Below, piece by piece: positions 8,798 to 17,772 of a stretch of DNA of 64,000 nt (position 1 is the first letter of the stretch; each line of letters starts with the position of its first letter). The stretch is from Planotetraspora phitsanulokensis (GTDB lineage: Bacteria; Actinomycetota; Actinomycetes; Streptosporangiales; Streptosporangiaceae). The stretch lies in contig NZ_BOOP01000037.1 in assembly GCF_016863295.1 (NCBI RefSeq), forward strand, positions 1-64,000, in the 5' to 3' direction. The notes beneath the pieces are model-generated. The model searched no databases and was not told where the DNA came from. It saw nothing but the letters and a program-made list of their open reading frames with translations. Made by a program: the position numbers and the translations under genes.

Positions 8798-9855
8798 CGG
8801 ACAGTCCGGACTTCCTGATCCCAGTGCCGACCCGGGGAGACGGACGTGACCCGCTGCGACGGGACCGGGGGGACTGGCAACCCGCCGCGCGGCGCCCTCT
8901 GCCCGCCCTCGTCACCGATCTACGGCCGGGTGCCTTCGGGCCGTTCGAGCACCTCGCTCAGATCGGCAGGGCAGCGGAGATAGCGGGCCTCGGCGGAGCA
9001 CTCGTGCCCTTCGACCCCGCCGGCGAGGAGTCCCTGGTCGTGGCCGCCGGCCTGCTGAGACAGAGCCGGCACCTTCGGGTCGTGGCCGGCTTCCATCCAG
9101 GGATCGCCACGCCCGTCTACGCGGCCAAGTTCTCCGCGTCCCTCCAGCGGTTCGTCGACAACCGGCTCGGCTGGCAGGTCGACATCGGTCTCGACCCGGC
9201 CATCGCCCGGTCGCAGGGGGACTTCCTGCAGGGGGCGGACCGGTACGCGCGGGCAGAGGAGTTCCTCACCGTGGCCAGAGGTGTGTGGAACGAGGAGGGC
9301 TACACCTACGAAGGCCGTTTCTACCAGGTGCTCGCGGGCGGATTCCAGCCGCCCAACTCGGGCCTGCCGTTTCCCCGCGTATACCTGACCGGCACCTCAT
9401 CAGACGCACTCGCAGTCTCGGCGCGGCATGCCGACGTGCACCTGTTCACCGGAGATCAGGACGTGGCGGCAGGCATCGCCGAGCTGGGTGCGCGGTCGGC
9501 GGAGGCAGGACGAAGGCTCGAGTACGGTCTGCGGCTCCCCGTCCTGGCACGAGACGACGACGACGAGGCGTGGGACGAGGCGCGGCGGCTGTGGAACATC
9601 ATCGGCGGCACGGGGGACGGCCTACCTGATCCCGACCCGCGGACCGGTCTGTGGCATGGATTCGGCCGCATCGCCGATTCCGCCAAGCCCGGCCTGGTCG
9701 GGTCATACGAGACCGTCGCCGCCGGCATCCGCGGCTACCTCGACCAGGGGGTCACCACGTTCGTCCTGGAGGCACGGCCCCACATCGAGGAGACCTACCG
9801 GCTGGGCGAGCGGTTGCTGCCGCTGTTCGCTAAGGAGATCGAGCATGCCCATTGA
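8794..9855 (+). CDS. Luciferase-like FMN-dependent monooxygenase, SsuD-type (first copy)
   Basis: This 353-residue enzyme belongs to the bacterial luciferase-like family, close to alkanesulfonate monooxygenase SsuD. Family features include VVAGFHPGIATPVYAAKFSASLQRF, then GADRYARAEEFLTVARGVW followed by YEGRFYQV. Such enzymes use reduced flavin and oxygen to cleave a C-S bond or oxidise an organosulfur substrate. No flavin reductase gene lies in the operon, so reduced FMN must come from elsewhere. The ATG overlaps the stop of the desulfinase gene and the end overlaps the next monooxygenase gene by 11 bases. Confidence 0.85.
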   Translation: MTDSPDFLIPVPTRGDGRDPLRRDRGDWQPAARRPLPALVTDLRPGAFGPFEHLAQIGRAAEIAGLGGALVPFDPAGEESLVVAAGLLRQSRHLRVVAGFHPGIATPVYAAKFSASLQRFVDNRLGWQVDIGLDPAIARSQGDFLQGADRYARAEEFLTVARGVWNEEGYTYEGRFYQVLAGGFQPPNSGLPFPRVYLTGTSSDALAVSARHADVHLFTGDQDVAAGIAELGARSAEAGRRLEYGLRLPVLARDDDDEAWDEARRLWNIIGGTGDGLPDPDPRTGLWHGFGRIADSAKPGLVGSYETVAAGIRGYLDQGVTTFVLEARPHIEETYRLGERLLPLFAKEIEHAH

Positions 9856-11026
9856 CATCTACTGGCGGATCGGGACTCACGGTGACCAGCAGTCGCTGCG
9901 GCGCCGGGTTTCCAGCCGGGGGGAGTGGGCGCCGGTGGTACCCGGCAGCCTGACCCCAGGGGTCCGGGACGGCCGCCGCGACGGCTACTCGTACGTCGAT
10001 CACATGGCCGACGTCGCCAGAGCCTCGGAGAGCTCCGGGTTCGTCGGCGGCCTGTTGCCGTCGTTCCCGTTCACCGACGACCCGTGGGCCGCAGCCGCGG
10101 CACTGGCCCGCGAGACCACGACGTACCGCTTCATGATCGCCTATCAGCCGGGCTTCCTCCACCCGGTGCAGGCGGCCCGGATGTCGGCGAGCCTGCAGCG
10201 GGTGACCGGCGGGCGAGTCGTCTACAACATCATCTCGGGAGGTGGCGGCCCTGCCCAGCTCTGGTGGGGTGACCGGGTCGACCACGACGACAGGTATGCG
10301 CGGACGTCGGAGTTCCTCGACGTGCTCAAGGGCGTGTGGAACGGTGGCCCGTTCGACTACGAGGGCCGGTTCTACCAGGTCGAGGGGGCGGGACTACCCG
10401 AGCCGCTCGCCCGGCAACCCTTCCCGGAGATCTACTTCTCCGGCTCGTCCAAGGCCGCCATCGAGGCGGCGGGGCGGCACGCCGACTACTACCTGTCGTG
10501 GCTGGAACCCTTTCCTGAGTTGGCGGCCAAGTTCGTCCAGGTCCGCGAGCACAGCGCCGCGCTCGGGCGAGCCCCCAAGTTCGCCGTCCGCATCGACGTG
10601 CTCGCCCGCGAGACAGAGGAGGCGGCATGGGACGAGATCAGGCGCGGCTGGACGCACGTCGACCAGGCGGCGCTGCGCAGCCCGGACGGTGACTCCGTCG
10701 GCTGGCTGCGCAGCCAGTCGTTCGTCTCCTGGCCGGTTCGCGATTATCGGGAGCTGGAGGTGTCGCCGAACGTCTGGAGCGGCTTCCACCTGCTCCGCGG
10801 CGGTCCCGCCTTCGGGCTCGTGGGGAGCTACGAGCAGGTCGCCGAACGGCTCGACGAACTGATCGGGATCGGAGTCGACGCCTTCATCCTCGCCGGCGTT
10901 CCTCACCTGGAGGAGGCCTACCGCGTTGGCGAAGAGGTGCTCCCGCTTCTCCGCGGCCACGACATCCGCCAGGCCTCCCCGCTGTCCCCGCACACATCCC
11001 TGTCTGTCGCGAAAGGAACCATCTGA
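9845..11026 (+). CDS. Luciferase-like FMN-dependent monooxygenase, SsuD-type (second copy)
   Basis: This 393-residue enzyme is a second SsuD-like luciferase-family monooxygenase. It shows MIAYQPGFLHPVQAARMSASLQRVTGGR, NIISGGG, DHDDRYARTSEFLDVLKGVW and YEGRFYQVEGAG, which are typical of alkanesulfonate monooxygenases. The YEGRFYQV box is shared with the preceding gene, so the two are related paralogues but clearly diverged, suggesting successive steps or different substrates. The start overlaps the end of gene one, and the stop overlaps the ATG of the following gene (TGATG at 11024-11028), which implies translational coupling. Confidence 0.87.
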   Translation: MPIDIYWRIGTHGDQQSLRRRVSSRGEWAPVVPGSLTPGVRDGRRDGYSYVDHMADVARASESSGFVGGLLPSFPFTDDPWAAAAALARETTTYRFMIAYQPGFLHPVQAARMSASLQRVTGGRVVYNIISGGGGPAQLWWGDRVDHDDRYARTSEFLDVLKGVWNGGPFDYEGRFYQVEGAGLPEPLARQPFPEIYFSGSSKAAIEAAGRHADYYLSWLEPFPELAAKFVQVREHSAALGRAPKFAVRIDVLARETEEAAWDEIRRGWTHVDQAALRSPDGDSVGWLRSQSFVSWPVRDYRELEVSPNVWSGFHLLRGGPAFGLVGSYEQVAERLDELIGIGVDAFILAGVPHLEEAYRVGEEVLPLLRGHDIRQASPLSPHTSLSVAKGTI

Positions 11027-11943
11027 TGAGCGTCCGTGTCGGTTACTTCCCCAACAACAACTCGCTTTGGGTCCTGCGCCACCGTGGCATCCTGGAGCGC
11101 TCCCTGCCCGATGTCGAATGGGTGGACCTGCGCAGCCTCCCGCAAGGCGAGCGCCCCGATGCCACCGAGGGACTACCCACCGTGCACGGCGACCACCTCT
11201 TCGACGGCGGGTACGACTTCATCGGCACCGGTTCCACGCCACCGGTCACCGCGCAGGGCAAGGGACACGACATCGTGTACGTGGCGATCTCCGGATCCCG
11301 TCACGAGAACGGCCGGCTGGTCGTGCACGAGGATTCGCCGATCAGTTCTCTGGAGGACCTGAAGGGCAAGCGGGTCGCGCTCGGCCATGGCTCGTGGCAG
11401 ACCACACTCCTGCTGTTCGCACTCGACCGGGCCGGGCTGACGTGGAAGGACATCGAGCCGGTCGACGCCTACACCGACGCCGCCCAGCTGTTCCTGGACC
11501 GTGAGGTCGACGCGTGGGTCGGCTCGTACCCTGCGCTCACCCGCGTCGAGCAGGAGGCCGCTACCCGGGAACTCGTCGCGACCGACGGATTGTTCAGCCA
11601 CCGATCGCTCTGGTTCACCCGGCGCGACTTCGCCGAAGGGCACCCCGAGGAGCTCGCCGCCATCGTCGGCGCGCTTCAGGAGTCCGACGCGTGGATCCAG
11701 CAGAACTATCGAGCCGCGGCCGAACTGTTCGCCGCCGACGACGGTGGGAACGTCGACGCCTGGGAGCACGCCCTGCGCAACCGCCCGTTCGGGCTGCAGC
11801 CCGTCACCGACGACTTCGTCGCGGAACAGCAGCGCGCGGCGGACCTCTTCCACGCCAGCGGCCTGATCGATCGGAAGATCACTGTGGCGGAGGCCGTACT
11901 GCCCGATACCGCACGGCTCGTGGAGGCGTCCCAGGCCCGGTGA
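11026..11943 (+). CDS. Cytoplasmic SsuA-fold protein, cysteine-free, last gene of the organosulfur operon
   Basis: This 305-residue protein has an NMT1/SsuA-like fold but begins directly at the first strand (MSVRVGYFPNNNSLWVLR), with no signal sequence or lipobox. It shows SPISSLEDLKGKRVALGHGSWQ and VDAWVGSYPALTR. I find no cysteine in the whole protein, so it lacks the catalytic residue that the DszB-like neighbour keeps. It might be a soluble desulfinase of a different mechanism, a substrate chaperone or a sensor. It is translationally coupled to the second monooxygenase and precedes a terminator. Confidence 0.75.
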   Translation: MSVRVGYFPNNNSLWVLRHRGILERSLPDVEWVDLRSLPQGERPDATEGLPTVHGDHLFDGGYDFIGTGSTPPVTAQGKGHDIVYVAISGSRHENGRLVVHEDSPISSLEDLKGKRVALGHGSWQTTLLLFALDRAGLTWKDIEPVDAYTDAAQLFLDREVDAWVGSYPALTRVEQEAATRELVATDGLFSHRSLWFTRRDFAEGHPEELAAIVGALQESDAWIQQNYRAAAELFAADDGGNVDAWEHALRNRPFGLQPVTDDFVAEQQRAADLFHASGLIDRKITVAEAVLPDTARLVEASQAR

Positions 11944-11958
11944 CGGGACCAGAAGTGC

Positions 11959-11995
11959 CACAGGTCCGGACCTGGCCTCCGGGTTCGGACCTGTG
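11959..11995 (+). terminator. Terminator hairpin after the organosulfur operon
   Basis: Perfect ten-base arms CACAGGTCCG (11959-11968) and CGGACCTGTG (11986-11995) enclose a 17-base loop, 16 bases after the stop of the last operon gene. No U-tract follows, which is common in actinomycetes. Confidence 0.7.
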
Positions 11996-12003
11996 CCGTG
12001 TGA

Positions 12004-12300
12004 TCAATCCTGGAGCGCCGGCGCACCTGGGCAGCGTGTCAGCACGTCAGTGAGGGACCAGTCCAGGTGGGGAGCCAGGGCGTCCTCGCAGGCCCAGATG
12101 TGGCGGGCGAACACCGCCGACGTGCTGAGCAGAGCCTCAGCCATGGCCGCCCACTGTGAGCCCTGCCCGGGAAAGACGAACACCGCACCGCCGCCCGGAC
12201 CGGCCGCCCCTCCCACCGGTGAGTTCTCGGCCCGCGAACCCATCATTCCCGTGCCATGTATCGGCTCTTCTCCACCACTGTCGACCGGGGTCTGATCCAC
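12004..12300 (-). pseudogene. Fragment of a polyketide synthase acyltransferase domain
   Basis: A 98-residue open frame contains VFVFPGQGSQWAAMAEALL, the signature start of the acyltransferase domain of modular polyketide synthases, followed by FARHIWACEDALAPHLDWSLTDVL. A complete AT domain needs about 300 residues and the active-site GHSxG motif, which is absent. No other synthase domain lies nearby. This is therefore a relic of a polyketide cluster or a recombination scar. The N-terminal 30 residues before the AT match resemble no linker I know. Confidence 0.7.
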
Positions 12301-12663
12301 GTATGTGATGGGGGATCGAGTGCCCGCCTATGCCTGCCGTTCGCGCGTACTCAGCGTAGCGATCACCTCACCTATCGCGCAGGGCGGGGGAATTCCCACA
12401 AAACCTATTGACTTTATGTCAAATGCTGCGGAGATTTATCGGCGTGATCATTGATGCGCGCGGCGCAAGTGCGTGGAGCGGCCTGCGTGACGGTGCGGCG
12501 GAGGCACGTGCGCCGCCGGCCGTGCGCCGATCCCAGTCCCTGTCCACGGAGCGCACACCCTCGTGGTGGGTGCGTGATCAAACGTGACCCGGCCCGTGGC
12601 GCGGCGATTTCGCCGGATCGGGAGGCCCTGAGGCCGGCTGGACAAGAACACAGAAGGAGCGAG
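12301..12663 (+). promoter_or_regulatory. Intergenic region with probable promoter of the carboxypeptidase gene
   Basis: No gene is seen. A TTGACT hexamer at 12408-12413 is part of a small inverted repeat TTGAC-TTTAT-GTCAA, and an AT-rich GATTTATC follows at 12433-12440. These are plausible promoter elements about 225 bases before the peptidase start, but spacing is not ideal. A good ribosome site (AGAAGGAG) lies just before the ATG at 12664. Confidence 0.35.
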
Positions 12664-15267
12664 ATGCTCGCATCTCTCCGGAAGCTCGCGATCTCCACCG
12701 TGGCGATGATCACTCTGGTCACGACCGCGGGCGTATCGAGCGCGGGGGTATCGGCCGCGGCCGGCATTCCCCGCCCAGACGACTACTTCGGGTTTCACAT
12801 CGGTTCCGATGGCCATCTTGCGACGTGGGACAAGATGGTGAGCTACTTCCAGCTTGTCGCCAAGGGCAGTGACCGCGTCGACTACAAGAAGGTCGGCGAC
12901 ACCACGTTGGGCTACCCCTACGTGATGCTCACCATCAGCTCCAAGAAGAACCTCGACAACCTCGACCGCCTCACCGCGATCAACGCTCGCCTCGCGGATC
13001 CGCGAGGGCTCTCCCAGGCCGAGGCGCAGCGGCTCGCGACGCAGGGCAAGCCCTTCTACTACGTCCAGGCCGGCATCCACGCGACCGAGGTCGGCAACTC
13101 CCAGGCCATGATCGAGATCGCGCACCGGCTCGCGACCGACAACTCACCCGCCATCAAGCACATCCTCGACAACGCGGTCATCCTGATGGTGCCGTCCCAG
13201 AACCCGGACGGACTTCACCTGGTCAACGACTATTTCAATGCCACTGCAGGGACGAGTTACAACCGGACCTATCCCGACCTCTACCAGAAGTACACCGGGC
13301 ACGACGACAACCGCGACTGGTTCATGTTCACACAGGTCGAGAGCCGCCTGATGGTCTCGATCCAGAACAAGTACCACCCGCAGGTCTTCCAGGACGCGCA
13401 CCAGGCGGGCACGGGTGCGCCCCGGATGTTCACCCCGCCGTACCTCTCGCCGTCCGACCCGAACATCGACCCGATCACGGTTCAGCAGACCAACGCCCTG
13501 GGCATGGCCATGCAGCGCGGAATGACGGCTGCAGGGCTCAAGGGCGGGCAATGGGGCACCACGTACGACTACTGGTCCCCCTCGCGGCAATACCAGGTCT
13601 ACCACGGCTCGGTTCGCATCCTGACCGAGGCGGCCAGTGCCTCGAACCTGGCCTACCCGTACACGAGGCCGACCCCGATCGGTGACCAGCAACCTGACAC
13701 GAACTTCATCGAGCCCTACGACCAGAACACCTGGACGCTGCGGCAGATCCTCGACTACACGTCGAACACCTTCTACACCGGCGTCGAGACCCTGGCCAAC
13801 GACCCCTACACCTGGCTGTACAACTTCTACCAGGTCGGCCAGAGGGCGGTCACCAAGGCCAACCCCTACGCCTACGTCATCCCGGCGAACCAGCGTGACC
13901 CGCAGGCCGTGCGCGACGCCCTCGACATCCTGCACACCGGGGCGGTCGAGATCCGCCAGGCGCGGACGGCGTTCACGGCGGGCGGCAAGGACTATCCCGC
14001 CGGCTCCTACGTGATCTACCTGGCGCAGCCGTACGGCGGCTTCGCCAAGACCCTGCTGGAGGTGCAGCACTACCCGCAGTTGGCGGAGTATCCGGGCGGA
14101 CCACCGCAGGAGCCGTACGACGTGACCGCGCAGACGCTGCCGATGCTGCTGGGCTTCACCGCAGACCTGGTCAAGGACCCGTTCACGGTCGACGCCACGC
14201 TGCTTCAGCAGGTCAAGCCCGCGCCGGTGACGATGCCGGCTCCTCCCGCGGCAGCCGGCGCCTACGTGCTCGGCCCCGAGTCGTACGGTGTCTTCCAGTT
14301 CGTATCCGACCTGCAGAAGCAGGGTGTGCCGACCTTCCGCGCGGCCCAGAAGTTCACCGACGGCGGCCGTGACTTCCCGGCAGGCACGTTCATCATCCCT
14401 CCCACCGACCAGGCGCGCCGGATCCTGCAGACCAGGTCGGCGAGCACCGGGATCCCCGTGTCGACGATCTCCAAGCTCCCCGGCGTCTCCGGCGTACAGC
14501 TCAAGCCGGGCACCCGGGTCGGGCTGTACAAGCCGCCGAACAACATGCCGTCGGGCTGGCTCATGTGGATGTTCGACCAGTACCACGTGAACTACCAGGT
14601 CATCACGGCACAGGACTACCAAGGCGACCTGAACGACAAGTACGACGCGATCGTGCTGCCCGACGGCGTCTCCAAGAGCAAGATCGTCAACGGGCTGAGT
14701 GCGACCTCCTATCCGCCCGAGTGGAGCTGGGCCTACGGTGTGGGCGACGTCGGCTGGACCAAGCTGCGCGACTTCGTCGACAACGGCGGCACACTCGTCG
14801 CGTACGGCAGCGCGACGAGCACGGCGCAGAGCCTGTTCGGTCTGCCTCTCGAGCCGGTCCTGCCGAACGACTCGTCGTCCTTCTACTCACCGGGCTCCCT
14901 GCTCAGCCAGCAGATCGACACCGACGACCCCGTGGCCTGGGGGATGACCCCCGACAACCCCGTCTGGTTCGAAGGAAACCAGGCGTACAGGGTCACCGAC
15001 CCGGCCAAGTACGACGCCAAGGTCGTCGGGAAGTACCCGGACAGCGGTGAGCAACTGCAGAGCGGCTGGCTCATCGGCGGCAAGTACCTCGACGGCGCGG
15101 CCAACAGCGTCGCGTTCCACGTCGGCAAGGGGTACGTCGTGACGTTCGGCAGCGAGGCCGGGTACCGCACCTGGAACCGCGCCGAGCAGAAGATGGTGTT
15201 CAACTCCCTGTATTACGGGCCGTCGCAGAAGCTCGACGCCGACCAGTTCGCCCGTCTCGGCGGCTGA
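12664..15267 (+). CDS. Secreted M14-family zinc carboxypeptidase
   Basis: This 867-residue protein has a Sec signal peptide (MLASLRKLAISTVAMITLV..., Ala-rich cleavage region near residues 30-37). The catalytic domain carries the M14 zinc motif HxxE as HATE (His139, Glu142) and a later histidine in FQDAHQAG (His246), with NPDG and NRDW elements between them. The last part, after about residue 520, has a GYVLGPES-like segment and a class-I glutamine-amidotransferase-like Rossmann region, as in other long actinomycete M14 proteins. It is predicted to trim C-terminal residues from peptides outside the cell. AGAAGGAG precedes the chosen ATG. It is monocistronic, ending in a hairpin terminator. Confidence 0.88.
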   Translation: MLASLRKLAISTVAMITLVTTAGVSSAGVSAAAGIPRPDDYFGFHIGSDGHLATWDKMVSYFQLVAKGSDRVDYKKVGDTTLGYPYVMLTISSKKNLDNLDRLTAINARLADPRGLSQAEAQRLATQGKPFYYVQAGIHATEVGNSQAMIEIAHRLATDNSPAIKHILDNAVILMVPSQNPDGLHLVNDYFNATAGTSYNRTYPDLYQKYTGHDDNRDWFMFTQVESRLMVSIQNKYHPQVFQDAHQAGTGAPRMFTPPYLSPSDPNIDPITVQQTNALGMAMQRGMTAAGLKGGQWGTTYDYWSPSRQYQVYHGSVRILTEAASASNLAYPYTRPTPIGDQQPDTNFIEPYDQNTWTLRQILDYTSNTFYTGVETLANDPYTWLYNFYQVGQRAVTKANPYAYVIPANQRDPQAVRDALDILHTGAVEIRQARTAFTAGGKDYPAGSYVIYLAQPYGGFAKTLLEVQHYPQLAEYPGGPPQEPYDVTAQTLPMLLGFTADLVKDPFTVDATLLQQVKPAPVTMPAPPAAAGAYVLGPESYGVFQFVSDLQKQGVPTFRAAQKFTDGGRDFPAGTFIIPPTDQARRILQTRSASTGIPVSTISKLPGVSGVQLKPGTRVGLYKPPNNMPSGWLMWMFDQYHVNYQVITAQDYQGDLNDKYDAIVLPDGVSKSKIVNGLSATSYPPEWSWAYGVGDVGWTKLRDFVDNGGTLVAYGSATSTAQSLFGLPLEPVLPNDSSSFYSPGSLLSQQIDTDDPVAWGMTPDNPVWFEGNQAYRVTDPAKYDAKVVGKYPDSGEQLQSGWLIGGKYLDGAANSVAFHVGKGYVVTFGSEAGYRTWNRAEQKMVFNSLYYGPSQKLDADQFARLGG

Positions 15268-15279
15268 TCGCCCGTTCAC

Positions 15280-15310
15280 GGATCTGCCCGGTGCTCTACC
15301 GGGCGGATCC
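15280..15310 (+). terminator. Terminator hairpin after the M14 peptidase gene
   Basis: Arms GGATCTGCCCGG (15280-15291) and CCGGGCGGATCC (15299-15310) pair with a single mismatch around a seven-base loop, 13 bases after the stop. Confidence 0.7.
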
Positions 15311-15354
15311 GCCCCTTCAAGGAATTCGGACAGCTCGCGCTCAGGGAGACACCC

Positions 15355-16113
15355 ATGACCGAATCACAGGCGACGGACCAGGACCCCGTGATCGAACTGC
15401 GCGGTGTTCGGAAGTCCTTCGGCGAGCTGGAGGTTCTCAAGGGAATCGACCTCGCGGTCACCCGCGGTGAGGTCGTCGTCATCATCGGCCCGTCCGGCGG
15501 GGGCAAGAGCACGCTGCTGAGATGCGTCAACCTGCTGGACCCCATCACCGCGGGACAGGTCTTCCTGGAAGGGGAGGACCTCACCCGGCCGCAGATGGAC
15601 CTCAACCGGATACGACGCCGCATCGGCATGGTTTTCCAGCAGTTCAACCTGTTCCCGCATCTGACGGTGCTGGGCAATCTCACACTCGCGCCGGTCAAGC
15701 TGCTCGGGCTCGACAGGCGGGAGGCAGAGCGGCTCGCGAGCGACCTCCTCTCGCGGGTCGGGCTGGCCGACAAGGTGAATGCCCACCCGAGGCAGCTGTC
15801 CGGTGGCCAGCAGCAGCGCGTCGCGATCGCGCGGGCGCTGATGATGAGCCCCCACGTCATGCTCTTCGACGAGGTCACCTCCGCGCTCGACCCGGAGCTG
15901 GTGAGCGAGGTGCTCGACGTCATGCGCGACCTCGCGCAGTCGGGCATGACCATGCTCTGCGTCACCCACGAAATGGGCTTCGCCCGGGAACTCGGCGACC
16001 GCCTGGTCTTCATCGACGGCGGAGTCGTCGCCGAACAGGGCCGCCCGGCCGACGTGCTGGACGACCCGCAGCACGCACGCACCCGACAGTTCCTCCACAA
16101 GGTTCTGCGATAA
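15355..16113 (+). CDS. Polar amino-acid ABC transporter ATPase (GlnQ/ArtP-like)
   Basis: This 252-residue ATPase has Walker [27 protein letters not shown] at the Q-loop, signature LSGGQQQR, Walker [17 protein letters not shown] and the switch region THEMGFARE. All are diagnostic of the polar amino-acid transporter (PAAT) branch. It is the first gene of a four-gene importer operon and energises uptake with the two permeases at 17092-18437. The substrate is unknown. Confidence 0.92.
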   Translation: MTESQATDQDPVIELRGVRKSFGELEVLKGIDLAVTRGEVVVIIGPSGGGKSTLLRCVNLLDPITAGQVFLEGEDLTRPQMDLNRIRRRIGMVFQQFNLFPHLTVLGNLTLAPVKLLGLDRREAERLASDLLSRVGLADKVNAHPRQLSGGQQQRVAIARALMMSPHVMLFDEVTSALDPELVSEVLDVMRDLAQSGMTMLCVTHEMGFARELGDRLVFIDGGVVAEQGRPADVLDDPQHARTRQFLHKVLR

Positions 16114-16163
16114 CCCGGCCCCGTGTCCGGGTGCCCGCCGCGCGCGGGCGAAAGGAGTACGTT

Positions 16164-17060
16164 GTGAAAGCGAAAGTCGCCGGGCTGCTGGCCGTCCTCG
16201 TGGTGGCCGCCGCCGGTTGCGGTTCCCCCGCGGGAGAAGCCGAGAGCGCCGGCTCGGGCAAGCCGGTCGACGTCGGCGCCCCGCTCCCGGCCGACGTCCA
16301 GGGCAAGGGGCAGCTCGCGGTCGGCGTGAAATGCGACTACCCGCCCTTCGGCTACATCGACGAGGGCGGCGAGCAAGCCGGGTTCGAGATCGAGATCGCA
16401 CGCCGGCTCGCCGAATACGCCTTCGGCACGACCAGCTCCGTGAAGTTCACCTGTGTGACGGGGGCCAACCGGGTGCCGTATCTGACGACCAACCGCATCG
16501 ACCTCATCATCGCGACGATGAACTACACGCCGGAGCGAGCCAAGACCGTCGATTTCTCCACCCCGTACTTCAACAGCGGCGTGAAGCTCCTGGTGCCGAA
16601 GGACTCGCCGATCACCTCGTTCGCCGACCTGGAGGGCAAGCCGGTGACCACCACCACCGGGTCCACGGCGAGCATCTGGCTGACCCAGTGCGTGAAGACC
16701 GCGAAACAGGTCGCCTTCGCGCAGACGAGCGAGGCGTTCTCTGCCATGCGGAGCAACCGCGGGGTGGCGTTCGCCCAGGACGACACGCTGCTGGCCGAAC
16801 TGGCCTCGAAGAACGCCGACACGAAGGTCGTGGGGGAGGAGAAGGCCGGCAGCCCCTGGGGCATGGGCGTCCGGAAGGGCGACGCGGCGATGCTGACCTG
16901 GGTGAACGCCGCCATCGAGAAGATGCGCGCGGAGGACTCCTTCTGGACGGCGTTCCAGAAGACGGTCACCGACAAGGGAGTCCAGCAGCAGTTCCAGCAG
17001 TTCGTGCCCCGGCCGGGCAACAGCCTCGAATACCCGACCGGAGACATCTTCCAGTGCTGA
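16164..17060 (+). CDS. Family 3 solute-binding lipoprotein
   Basis: This 298-residue extracellular lipoprotein begins at a GTG preceded by AAAGGAG. A lipobox VAAAGC lies at about residues 14-19, followed by a Ser/Gly-rich linker. The ligand domain starts GQLAVGVKCDYPPFGYID and contains NRIDLIIATMNYTPERAKTVDFSTPYF, the signature of family 3 binding proteins for polar amino acids. It is the capture subunit for the neighbouring permeases. The ligand (for example glutamate, glutamine, cystine or arginine) cannot be assigned. Confidence 0.9.
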   Translation: MKAKVAGLLAVLVVAAAGCGSPAGEAESAGSGKPVDVGAPLPADVQGKGQLAVGVKCDYPPFGYIDEGGEQAGFEIEIARRLAEYAFGTTSSVKFTCVTGANRVPYLTTNRIDLIIATMNYTPERAKTVDFSTPYFNSGVKLLVPKDSPITSFADLEGKPVTTTTGSTASIWLTQCVKTAKQVAFAQTSEAFSAMRSNRGVAFAQDDTLLAELASKNADTKVVGEEKAGSPWGMGVRKGDAAMLTWVNAAIEKMRAEDSFWTAFQKTVTDKGVQQQFQQFVPRPGNSLEYPTGDIFQC

Positions 17061-17091
17061 CGCTGTGCGACGCGGGCCGGGCGGGAGTCGT

Positions 17092-17772
17092 GTGCGGACG
17101 ATGACGGCCGTCGACTTCGAGCCCGGTTTCGTCTTCTCTCACCTCGGCCCGCTCGGACAGGGCCTCGCCCGCACGCTCGCCATCAGTGCCGTCGGCACCG
17201 CCGGGGCGCTCGCCGTCGGCGGGCTCCTCGGAGCGGCGAGCGCGTTACGGATCCCGGTCGTGCGCCAGGTGATCGGGGCGTACGTGGAGGTGTTCCGGAA
17301 TACGCCACTGCTGGTCCAGATCTTCTTCCTCTACTTCGCCCTGCCTGAGGCCGGGGTCAAGCTCAGCGCCTTCACCGTCGGGTGGCTCTCGCTCGTGTTG
17401 TGGGGAGGCGCCTACAACGCGGAGAACTTCCGGGCCGGTTTCGAGGCGGTCGACCCGAAGTACGTGGAGGCGTGCCGGGCCCTCGGCTTCTCGGAACTCG
17501 CCTCCTTCCGCCGGGTCGTCCTGCCGCTCGGCACGCGTACGGCCCTGCCCTCGGTGACCAACACCCTCATCTCCGTCTTCAAGAACTCGTCCTTCATGAT
17601 CGCCATCGGCTATCCGGAGCTGACCGACACCGCCGTCGACATCGTCTCCGTCACGTTCCGCGCGTTCGAGGTGTTCATCGCCATCGGCGTCGTCTACCTG
17701 GGGCTGGTCTGGATCTTCTCCCTGGGAGCGGGGCTGATCGAGCGTCGTTTCGCCATTCCCGGGGGGCACTGA
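17092..17772 (+). CDS. Amino-acid ABC transporter permease (HisM/GlnP family), first
   Basis: This polar amino-acid permease of about 226 residues has the family hallmarks YVEVFRNTPLLVQIFFLYF and an EAA loop (VEACRALGFSELASFRRVVLP). The start is uncertain. The GTG at 17092 has GGGAG four bases upstream, while an ATG at 17101 is the next choice. Its stop overlaps the start of the second permease (TGATG), so the two are coupled and likely form a heterodimer in the membrane. Confidence 0.88.
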   Translation: MRTMTAVDFEPGFVFSHLGPLGQGLARTLAISAVGTAGALAVGGLLGAASALRIPVVRQVIGAYVEVFRNTPLLVQIFFLYFALPEAGVKLSAFTVGWLSLVLWGGAYNAENFRAGFEAVDPKYVEACRALGFSELASFRRVVLPLGTRTALPSVTNTLISVFKNSSFMIAIGYPELTDTAVDIVSVTFRAFEVFIAIGVVYLGLVWIFSLGAGLIERRFAIPGGH

